From contig CANGVB010000072.1 of NCBI GenBank assembly GCA_947456995.1, positions 1 to 10,215 on the forward strand: a stretch of DNA of 10,215 nucleotides, read 5' to 3'. Position numbers and translations under genes: made by a program. Positions 1-6,012 of the stretch are shown here, in pieces. The notes under the pieces were generated by a model, which was given only the letters and a program-made list of their open reading frames with translations, made no database searches and was not told the origin of the DNA. The stretch's first letter is position 1. The number at the start of each line of letters is the position of its first letter. Source of the DNA: Bryobacteraceae bacterium (lineage in GTDB: Bacteria > Acidobacteriota > Terriglobia > Bryobacterales > Bryobacteraceae).

Positions 1-97
1 GAGGGCGATTTTTACAAAGCTCGAACAAAACCACCCTTGCTTGCGCCTACCCCCCCCGCTTCGTGGTCTCGCGGTCGCATACGCGCCCTCGAAACTT

Positions 98-122
98 TCA
101 CGAAATGTTTACAAATTCGTGA
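98..122 (-). terminator. Possible weak terminator hairpin after glpK
   Basis: A perfect 7-bp inverted repeat, TCACGAA (98-104) and TTCGTGA (116-122), lies about 10 nt past the glpK stop codon. Three further bases could pair inside the loop (TGT 106-108 with ACA 111-113). The position suits the 3' end of the minus-strand transcript. On that strand the stem is followed by AAGTTTCG rather than a clean U tract, so it is a poor intrinsic terminator and may only stabilise the 3' end. The rest of bases 1-132 holds no gene I can support; it contains a run of eight C at 50-57. Confidence 0.35.
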
Positions 123-132
123 CGGCTCGGCA

Positions 133-1611
133 TCAGCTGCGAGCTTTTCCAACCGCGTTGCGCCAGCCATCAAGCAAGACTCCCCGCTCTGCCGGGCGCA
201 TCGAGGGGTCAAAACGCTTCTCGATTCTCCAGAAGCCTTCCAGCTCAGAGGTCTCCTTAAAGTGCCCGATTCCCAGAGCAGCCAGATAGCAGGCACCCAG
301 CGCCGTACTTTCAATATCCATCGGTCGTACCACCGGGCAACCCAGCAAATCGGCCTGGAATTGCATCAGAAAGTCATTTGCGGCCGCACCACCGTCCACC
401 CGCAATTCCTTCAGCGCCTGCCCTGTATCGGCCTTCATCGCCTCAAACAAGTCATAGCTCTGATAAGCGATGCTCTCAAGCCCCGCGCGGATCACCTGGG
501 CTCTGGAGCTCGATCGCGTCAACCCACAAATCAAACCGCGTGCGTCCGGGTCCCAATAGGGCGCCCCCATACCTGTGAAGGCAGGTACAAGATAAACTCC
601 ACCCGTATCCGGAGTGGTCGCCGCCAACTCGCCGGTCAAAGTCACATCACCAAACAGCCCCAGGTTGTCACGCAAAAACTGCATCGCTGCGCCCCCCACA
701 AAGACGCTGCCTTCAAGCGCGTAACGAGGGTCGTCCGCACCGCAGGCCGCACGTGTCGCCAGCAGGCGATGGGCCGATACGGGCCTCTTTGAGCCCGTTT
801 GCATCAAGGCAAAACAACCCGTGCCGTAGCTATTTTTCGTTACTCCAGGATGGAAGCAAGCCTGCCCAAACAGTGCTGCCTGCTGGTCGCCCGCAATTCC
901 GGCAATCGGAATCTCAGCCCCAAACAACGCGCCCGAAGTGACACCCACCACTTCTTGCGAACCAACGATCTTCGGCATCATCGCCCGAGGAATCTCGAAA
1001 ATTCGAAGCAACTCCTCATCCCATTCGCCTGTCTCCAGATTCATCAGCATCGTTCGAGATGCGTTGGTGGTATCGGTGACATGTACCTTGCCCTCGGTCA
1101 GCTTCCAGATCAGCCAGGTGTCGATCGTGCCAAAGAGCAGTTCACCATTGGCTGCCCGGGCTCGTCCATCGGGGGTCTGTTCGAGAAGCCAGCGCAGCTT
1201 CGAGCCAGAGAAGTACGCATCGATAACAAGCCCGGTGCGCGCTTCGATCATCTGCTTGTGTGGCCCTCGAGAAAGCTCCTCACAAAAAGAAGCAGTCCTG
1301 CGGCATTGCCATACGATTCCCGGGCCAACCGGTCTGCCTGTTGCTTTTTCCCAAACTACGGTTGTTTCGCGCTGATTGGTAATCCCAAGTGCAATGATTT
1401 CCTTGGGGTCTACCTTTGAGACGTCAAGGACGCGCCGGGTCGCTGCAAGCTGCGCTCCCCACACTACATCCGCGTCCACTTCCACCCAACCGTCGTGCGG
1501 ATAGTTCAGGTTGAAACTGACTGATTCCATCGAGCGGCGCTGCGCCTGCTCATCATAAACGGCGGCGCGGGCGCTCGTCGTTCCTTCATCGAGTGCAAGT
1601 AGATAGGGCAC
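133..1611 (-). CDS. glpK: Glycerol kinase GlpK
   Basis: ATP-dependent glycerol kinase (glycerol + ATP to sn-glycerol 3-phosphate), cytoplasmic, FGGY carbohydrate kinase family, 492 aa and full length (family about 500). Visible motifs: phosphate-binding LDEGTT at 7-12; glycerol-contact residues R81, E82, W101 and Y133, and D242-Q243 within GDQQAALFGQ, with D242 as the expected catalytic base; FGGY signature YFSGSKLRWLLEQ (133-145); YGTGCF (262-267); ATP-site region DGGAAANDFL (406-415). The start is GTG at 1611, the only reasonable one, because an in-frame TAG lies four codons upstream; no clear Shine-Dalgarno is seen. The equivalent of E. coli R236, part of the fructose-1,6-bisphosphate site, is E233 (GAEIPI), so that feedback is probably absent (inference). 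It is the last gene of the minus-strand run, 17 bp behind its neighbour, with no glpF or glpD in the window. Confidence 0.97.
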   Translation of the reverse strand: MPYLLALDEGTTSARAAVYDEQAQRRSMESVSFNLNYPHDGWVEVDADVVWGAQLAATRRVLDVSKVDPKEIIALGITNQRETTVVWEKATGRPVGPGIVWQCRRTASFCEELSRGPHKQMIEARTGLVIDAYFSGSKLRWLLEQTPDGRARAANGELLFGTIDTWLIWKLTEGKVHVTDTTNASRTMLMNLETGEWDEELLRIFEIPRAMMPKIVGSQEVVGVTSGALFGAEIPIAGIAGDQQAALFGQACFHPGVTKNSYGTGCFALMQTGSKRPVSAHRLLATRAACGADDPRYALEGSVFVGGAAMQFLRDNLGLFGDVTLTGELAATTPDTGGVYLVPAFTGMGAPYWDPDARGLICGLTRSSSRAQVIRAGLESIAYQSYDLFEAMKADTGQALKELRVDGGAAANDFLMQFQADLLGCPVVRPMDIESTALGACYLAALGIGHFKETSELEGFWRIEKRFDPSMRPAERGVLLDGWRNAVGKARS

Positions 1612-1628
1612 TCTGGGATTCTATGCCA

Positions 1629-2396
1629 TTAAGGGATCGGAAGGCGACGGCCAAAGCCACCCGTGGTAGTTTTTTTATTACTTACTGGCCCACTACCGTC
1701 ACTGCTGCGCCTGTAATTATTGCTGCCCTGAAATTCTACTTCGTCCTCATTGAAGATTAAGGGCCTGTCCAGCAGCATCTCCACTGTCGAACCCTTAGCC
1801 AACACAACGTCTGGTCCTCGAGTCAGCAGCACACCCATCAATGCAACGGCCGCACCTGCACCAGCGCCTATGCCGAGGCCCATTCCAGTGCTTCCGCCCA
1901 CCGCGCCACCTATGGCTCCCACTGTCGCGCCTGTGGTTGCTCCAACCCCAACTGTCTGCGCATCCCCACCCTTGTTCCCTTCGCCCTTGATCCGGCCCTC
2001 TTCACGATCAAAGCCCTGATTGTCCCGTCCATCAATCGAACCCAAACGCGACTTGAAATCGCGAGTCACTCCATTGGGAAGAATCAGCGTGTCGAAACGA
2101 ACATAGAGTTCGCCTTTGCCCTTGATCTTGCCAGGTCTCTTCAAACTGGTAACTGTTCCGGCAACACTCGATCCTGGAGGGATCACTATCTTCCCGTTTA
2201 CCATCAACGGAAAGAGAGTCTCAAGGTAAACTCGGTCACCCTCGATTGCGTGCTTCGTGCTCACGCTATTGAGCATCGTCAGCGGAATCCTCGTACCGGT
2301 CTCTACTGTAAAACTCTTCGCTACCGGCGCAGCTGGGTCCTGCGCCAACAGGCTCACGCCAACCAGAAAAATGAATGCACTGCGCATGACTCTCAT
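1629..2396 (-). CDS. Secreted VirB10/TrbI-like beta-barrel protein with glycine zipper (hypothetical)
   Basis: Function unknown. Read from ATG at 2396 it is 255 aa. Order of parts: short signal peptide (MRVMRSAFIFLVGVSLLA, cleavage near residue 18); a beta-rich region about 30-120 with TGTRIPLTMLNSVST, IPPGSSVAGTV and DTLILPNG, reminiscent of the C-terminal barrel of VirB10/TrbI; an acidic/glycine linker; a glycine-rich stretch (149-184) running into a hydrophobic segment ending GVLLTRG (about 171-194); then GSTVEMLLDRPL, and a polar tail. I recall similar proteins as conserved hypotheticals in Acidobacteriota. The 2396 start is preferred because AGAGG sits 5 nt upstream and the signal peptide begins there. 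An alternative GTG at 2432 overlaps the previous gene's stop (GTGA), giving 267 aa but burying the signal peptide. No other conjugation gene is nearby, so a type IV secretion role is unsupported. Confidence 0.8.
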   Translation of the reverse strand: MRVMRSAFIFLVGVSLLAQDPAAPVAKSFTVETGTRIPLTMLNSVSTKHAIEGDRVYLETLFPLMVNGKIVIPPGSSVAGTVTSLKRPGKIKGKGELYVRFDTLILPNGVTRDFKSRLGSIDGRDNQGFDREEGRIKGEGNKGGDAQTVGVGATTGATVGAIGGAVGGSTGMGLGIGAGAGAAVALMGVLLTRGPDVVLAKGSTVEMLLDRPLIFNEDEVEFQGSNNYRRSSDGSGPVSNKKTTTGGFGRRLPIP

Positions 2397-2401
2397 CTTA
2401 G

Positions 2402-2406
2402 CCTCT
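2402..2406 (-). promoter_or_regulatory. Shine-Dalgarno AGAGG deciding the start of the VirB10-like gene
   Basis: On the minus strand the sequence reads AGAGGCTAAGATG, placing AGAGG 5 nt before ATG at 2396. This is the best ribosome-binding site in the minus-strand run and favours this start over the upstream GTG at 2432. A weak imperfect inverted repeat (ATCGG 2407-2411 with CCGAT 2419-2423) lies immediately upstream of it. Confidence 0.6.
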
Positions 2407-2428
2407 ATCGGTGTAACGCCGATGACAG

Positions 2429-3277
2429 TCACTGAGTTGCGATTTTCTTTGAATTTAGCCGCAAGTCACCCCCACTCCAGTTCCCCCCAACTCCAATTTC
2501 GATCCGCACATCCTCCCCCAAAGGCTTTGGCAGACGCACATTCGCCTGAAACAGTCCTGCGTAAAATGGTGTCGCCCCAACATAAAGCAGCGCTTCCGGC
2601 GGCAATTCCTCTCCATCTACGCGCACGCGATATTCCCGCGCTCGCAACACCTGCGCCGGCCTCGAAGGCGCCAATACCCAATTCTCAATCGCACCCACTG
2701 CCCCAAAGCCCGTCCCGTACACCACTACCACTTCATCTTCTTCCGCCGGCGACTCAGCGCTGATCACCCGGCCATCGGCATGTGTAGCCGCTGCAAATCC
2801 CGTGCTTAGACGAAAGAACTCCGGCGCCTCCGCCTCAATTCTCACTGTCACCGTGGGCCCGCCCACCAGATCGCGAAAAACACGTATCGTCCGGTCTCCG
2901 GGCAAAACATCTGCCGGGATCAGTGCATTGATCTGCTTCGGCGAAACAAAAAACAAAGGAATTCGCCGCCCTTGCAACTGCACATAAACCTCACCCCGTG
3001 GGGTTGCCGTCGGCAAGCTCTGATTCACGATTTCCTGCGGTGAGACCGCCCAGGTGATAAACGACAAATCAGTGCCATAAATCGAAAACACCGTGTTGGG
3101 TGCAAGCCGTCCAGCCCTGGTACTCGCTGTACTGGCAATGCTGCCCTGCGTGTATTCCGGTCGCAACAATAAAGATTGGGCGGTAACAGGTTGCCCCGCT
3201 ACCGCCCCAAAGAATGCAATTAGGAAAATCGTCAGGTTGCTACTTTGCACTGATGATCTAGTGCAAAGCAGCAACAA
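2429..3277 (-). CDS. Secreted TIGR03437-type protein, short form without Reeler-like domain
   Basis: Exported protein of unknown function, 282 aa from TTG at 3277. A hydrophobic signal segment spans about 15-34 (LTIFLIAFFGAVAG, possible cleavage after VTA-Q). The rest is one module resembling TIGR03437, the 'Solibacter uncharacterized C-terminal domain', with its landmarks in order: LAPNTVFSIYGTDLS (58-72), FFVSPKQINALIPADV (109-124), VVVYGTGFGAVG (184-195) and GLFQANVRLP (241-250). It shares these landmarks with the two genes upstream but is more diverged and lacks the Cys-His N-terminal domain. The start is uncertain: no ATG precedes the signal segment, the TTG begins 6 bp after the previous stop with a possible GAGA 4 nt ahead, and a GTG at 3250 would leave no positive charge before the hydrophobic stretch. 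The first codons lie in a strong inverted repeat. Its stop overlaps the alternative start of the next gene. Confidence 0.82.
   Translation of the reverse strand: MLLLCTRSSVQSSNLTIFLIAFFGAVAGQPVTAQSLLLRPEYTQGSIASTASTRAGRLAPNTVFSIYGTDLSFITWAVSPQEIVNQSLPTATPRGEVYVQLQGRRIPLFFVSPKQINALIPADVLPGDRTIRVFRDLVGGPTVTVRIEAEAPEFFRLSTGFAAATHADGRVISAESPAEEDEVVVVYGTGFGAVGAIENWVLAPSRPAQVLRAREYRVRVDGEELPPEALLYVGATPFYAGLFQANVRLPKPLGEDVRIEIGVGGNWSGGDLRLNSKKIATQ
3236..3275 (-). repeat. 16-bp inverted repeat/hairpin at the junction of two TIGR03437 genes
   Basis: Arms GTTGCTACTTTGCACT (3236-3251) and AGTGCAAAGCAGCAAC (3260-3275) are inverted copies over 16 bp with one difference, around an 8-nt loop. In minus-strand RNA, the transcribed sense, the odd position becomes a G-U wobble, so the stem is continuous; in plus-strand RNA it would be an A-C mismatch. 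It starts 8 bp after the upstream gene's stop and covers codons 1-14 of the downstream gene if TTG 3277 is the start. No U tract follows, so it is not a classical terminator. It could be an intercistronic processing, stability or translation-control element (inference). Confidence 0.75.
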
Positions 3278-3283
3278 AAATTC

Positions 3284-4615
3284 TCAGTTTCCGACTACGG
3301 TTGTCAGCGTTTGCGCTACCGCAACACCGTCAACTGTGATCGCCAGACGAACATCGCCAGCGGCAACATTCGGCACCACCACATTGAACTGGTACAGGCC
3401 AACCGCCCCAGGGGCAAGTCCTGCATAGCTCACCGTCGCCGGCGCATCGCCGAAACGAACGGTTGTATTGGCTAACACTGGTGTCCCACTGGCAACAGTC
3501 CCGGCAGGAACAGCCGGATTGGTGGCTCCAGCACCCACCAGATAGAGGGTGATCGTCTCACCAACTCTGGCCGGGCGGCTGGTTACCCCGGCGATTTCAC
3601 CGGCTCGTGCCACAAAGGTTGTGTTGTCGCTAAGCAAAGCAACCGCCAATTGACGGCCGCCTACATTGAAATTGCCTGGAGCCAAAACGCCAGGAGCACG
3701 CGCCACACCCGTCATCGGGATGTTTGCGCTCGCGCCAGCTTCGTTGGTTACCACGACATTCAATGGGCCTGTACCAATTCCGTCCGGTACCTGCACGTTT
3801 ACCTGTCCTGGGCTGACAAAGCGAACAAACGCATCTCTGCCGCCAACTGTGACCCCGACACCTTCCAGAGACTTGGGTGCATTCACCCCAGCGAAGTCCC
3901 AGGCTGCCCACTCGCGTGTGACGTTGGTCAGGTTCGCACCGAAGATTTCGATCCAGCTTCCAGGGGCAATATTTCGTCCGCCACCGAAGCCCTGCAGCGC
4001 TACGCCGCTTTCATTGCTTACCGTGGGACGTGCCAGTGCCGCTGCCTGAGAGATGCGCAGACTGGTTGTGAAAATCCGGTCTCCCCCATTCGTGGCTCCA
4101 TTGTCAGCTGCATTGCCTGCTGCGTAGAAAACAACATCGCCGGTACCAGCCTCTGGCGGGGTCCATTCCACGCTGTAGGTAGCCAGTCCAGATGCGCCGT
4201 TGCGTGTCGAAGCAACCACATGCGTAGCAAACTCCCGATCGCTTCCGCAAGGTGCGTTGCTCGCAGGCGTCGTGTCGCAGTTCACCTGCACATTGTCGTT
4301 TGGAGCAAGTACTCCAGCCTTCAGGCTTTCGTCTCTGGTCTGGCGTGCGGTGAGCTGAAAGCCCCAGCGTGCTGCTTCCGGGTGAAAAACCTGTACCCGG
4401 ACGGTTTGCTTTTTGCCCGGTGTATAGTTCACCGCGCTAATGCGAACGTATCCGCGTGGATCCGCATTTGCAGCGAATGTGCGATGGCATGCCGAACAAT
4501 CGGTACCCCCGTCGATCGGAGCGCCGGTGCGCCGAATTGGCGAACCACCACTCCGAGCAAACATCAGGATTGGAAGCGCCGACAATACGGCGCTCCAGAA
4601 TATCTTGTTGAACAT
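3284..4615 (-). CDS. Secreted Reeler/choice-of-anchor-V-like protein with CXXCH motif and TIGR03437 module
   Basis: Exported two-domain protein, 443 aa from ATG at 4615. Parts: signal peptide MFNKIFWSAVLSALPILMFA (1-20); an N-terminal domain (about 25-190) with TGAPIDGGTDCSACH, where C40-C43-H44 forms a CXXCH c-type heme-like motif, then YTPGKKQTVRVQV, WGFQLTARQ, a Cys pair C113/C123 that could be a disulfide, THVV, and YSVEWTPPEAG, the pattern of Reeler or choice-of-anchor-V domains; then a TIGR03437-like module (about 196-443) with IAPGSWIEIFGANL, RFVSPGQVNVQVPDGI and GLYQFNVVVPNV. It is a clear paralogue of the gene just upstream. Other starts are ATG 4633 and TTG 4654; 4615 gives a normal signal peptide and has GGGGG 11 nt upstream. 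One heme motif and no known redox partner nearby, so heme binding is an inference. Function unknown. Confidence 0.85.
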   Translation of the reverse strand: MFNKIFWSAVLSALPILMFARSGGSPIRRTGAPIDGGTDCSACHRTFAANADPRGYVRISAVNYTPGKKQTVRVQVFHPEAARWGFQLTARQTRDESLKAGVLAPNDNVQVNCDTTPASNAPCGSDREFATHVVASTRNGASGLATYSVEWTPPEAGTGDVVFYAAGNAADNGATNGGDRIFTTSLRISQAAALARPTVSNESGVALQGFGGGRNIAPGSWIEIFGANLTNVTREWAAWDFAGVNAPKSLEGVGVTVGGRDAFVRFVSPGQVNVQVPDGIGTGPLNVVVTNEAGASANIPMTGVARAPGVLAPGNFNVGGRQLAVALLSDNTTFVARAGEIAGVTSRPARVGETITLYLVGAGATNPAVPAGTVASGTPVLANTTVRFGDAPATVSYAGLAPGAVGLYQFNVVVPNVAAGDVRLAITVDGVAVAQTLTTVVGN

Positions 4616-4638
4616 CTTGGTTACTACCCCCATTTGCG

Positions 4639-4657
4639 AGTTTGTTAAAGACAAACT
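4639..4657 (-). repeat. Small inverted repeat between the two Reeler-like genes
   Basis: AGTTTGT (4639-4645) and ACAAACT (4651-4657) form a perfect 7-bp stem with a 5-nt loop, 5 bp past the stop of the upstream gene and ahead of the preferred starts (4633, 4615) of the next one. The stem is AT-rich and no U tract follows. It matters mainly because stronger pairing appears at the next gene junction. Confidence 0.45.
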
Positions 4658-4661
4658 ACAG

Positions 4662-6008
4662 CTAATTCGCCGTAGTTAGAAAGACCCCGGATTGCGTTCT
4701 TACGCCATCCACTTCCATCGTGATTTCCTGATCGCCCGCCTGTACATTGGGCATCACAATGTTGAAGTGGTACAGGCCTACGAAATTGGGGGACAAGCCC
4801 TTGAATTCCGCTACTGCTGCTGCAGAGCCGATCTGGACCCGGTAACTACTGCCCAAATCCGTGCTCTGTGTTACGATCGTGCCCGCCGCAACTGCCGGAG
4901 TAGTTGCGCCAAAGCCCACGCCATAAATCACTAGCCGGTCGCCCGGCCGCGGTGTCCGGAAGGTGACTCCGTTGATCAGCCCTACACGGCCCGCAAAGGT
5001 CCCATCGGCAAATTGCGCAACTACGTACTGACGCCCGCCCACGTTGAAACCAGGCGTCGCCAGGATTCCAGGTGAACGTCTCGCTCCTGTTACTGTAATC
5101 GGGTCGCTGCTGCCGCCTGCATTCCTCACTACAACCTGAATCGGGGCTTCAGCAATTCCGTCTGGCACCACAACGTTTACCTGTGTGGGGCTGATGAAAT
5201 TCACAAAAGCAGGCCTCCCGTCCACTGTCACTTGCACGTTATCGAGATTGGTCGGCGCAACCCCACCATTGAAATCACCACCACCCCAACTGCGGGTAGT
5301 CAGCGACAAATCCCTGCCGAAGATTTCCATATAGGTTCCGGGGGATACTCGCGTACCTGCACCAAAATTGCCCACCTGCACTACGCCACCCTGGCTGATC
5401 GTGGGTCTTACTCCGCCACCACCAGCACCGGGCTGCAACCGAATGCTCTTAAGATGAACCTTTGCTCCACCGGGTGCAGGGCCATTGCTTGCGTTCGCGG
5501 CCACATAAATCATGACTGCACCTGCCGACTGGTTTGCAGGGGGCGTCCATTCAAATTCAAAGGTGTTGCTTGTGGTAGGTGCGCTGTGTGTGATGAATTC
5601 CACTGGTGCGGTGGCGGGGCACCCAATGGCCGGGCGATCCTGGCCGTTGTCACAAATTACATAGGTTGCCGTTCCCAGCGGACGGAAAGATCCTGCCTGT
5701 CCGTTAATCGTGCTGCTCTCCAGCCGGGCCGATGCCTGAAAGCCATACCGCCGCGCCGCGTCTGTGATCCTGACCGTAAACTTCTGCCTTACCCCGGGCT
5801 GATAGTTCGATCCGCCCTCCCAAAGAATTTCAAGGTTTGGGGAATCATTCGTGCGTGTGCCTACGTGACAACCACTTTGAATGCAAGTCTGATCTCCCGG
5901 TGCCCCGCTGCTTCTTTGGGGCGCACCCGAGTTATAGGCCCATAACACAAACGGCACGCTCAACACGGCCGCAAATTTCCCTGATAATATCCACTTGTTA
6001 CGATTCAT
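4662..6008 (-). CDS. Secreted Reeler/choice-of-anchor-V-like protein with CX4CH motif and TIGR03437 module
   Basis: Exported protein, 448 aa, ATG at 6008. Signal peptide 1-24 (MNRNKWILSGKFAAVLSVPF...); N-terminal domain about 27-192 with SSGAPGDQTCIQSGCH, where C42-x4-C47-H48 is a CX4CH motif, a spaced variant of the c-type heme site; YQPGVRQKFTVRI and YGFQASARL; a Cys pair C119/C130; FITHS and FEFEWTPP, which recall the Reeler HS...W-x-P core; a glycine-rich linker (194-199); then a TIGR03437-like module (202-448) with VSPGTYMEIFGRDLS, NFISPTQVNVVVPDGI, IYGVGFGATTPAV and GLYHFNIVMPNV. Starts 4 bp after the mutY stop, so probably co-transcribed; the nearest SD-like sequence (AGGGG) is about 13 nt upstream, inside mutY. 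The next gene is a paralogue with the same architecture. Substrate and role are unknown; cell-surface or periplasmic location follows from the signal peptide. Confidence 0.87.
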   Translation of the reverse strand: MNRNKWILSGKFAAVLSVPFVLWAYNSGAPQRSSGAPGDQTCIQSGCHVGTRTNDSPNLEILWEGGSNYQPGVRQKFTVRITDAARRYGFQASARLESSTINGQAGSFRPLGTATYVICDNGQDRPAIGCPATAPVEFITHSAPTTSNTFEFEWTPPANQSAGAVMIYVAANASNGPAPGGAKVHLKSIRLQPGAGGGGVRPTISQGGVVQVGNFGAGTRVSPGTYMEIFGRDLSLTTRSWGGGDFNGGVAPTNLDNVQVTVDGRPAFVNFISPTQVNVVVPDGIAEAPIQVVVRNAGGSSDPITVTGARRSPGILATPGFNVGGRQYVVAQFADGTFAGRVGLINGVTFRTPRPGDRLVIYGVGFGATTPAVAAGTIVTQSTDLGSSYRVQIGSAAAVAEFKGLSPNFVGLYHFNIVMPNVQAGDQEITMEVDGVRTQSGVFLTTAN

Positions 6009-6012
6009 AAAG

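Noticed and set aside
50..57. Run of eight C as a phase-variable tract
   Set aside because: It lies downstream of glpK, outside any supported gene or promoter, so slippage would have no visible effect.
37..792. Open plus-strand frame of 251 codons opposite glpK
   Set aside because: Antisense to a fully conserved glycerol kinase; the translation shows no domain pattern and is rich in R, H and Q as expected of a shadow frame.
1840..1960. Repetitive-looking GC-rich stretch that might be a DNA repeat array
   Set aside because: It encodes the glycine/alanine-rich zipper of the VirB10-like protein; the repetition is at protein level and irregular.
3650..4648. Long plus-strand frame of 332 codons opposite a Reeler-like gene
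   Set aside because: The minus-strand frame has a signal peptide and domain motifs; this frame is Cys/Arg-rich without recognisable structure.
4662..6008. Multiheme cytochrome
   Set aside because: Only one Cys-His motif is present per protein, and the remainder is beta-rich Reeler-like and TIGR03437-like sequence.
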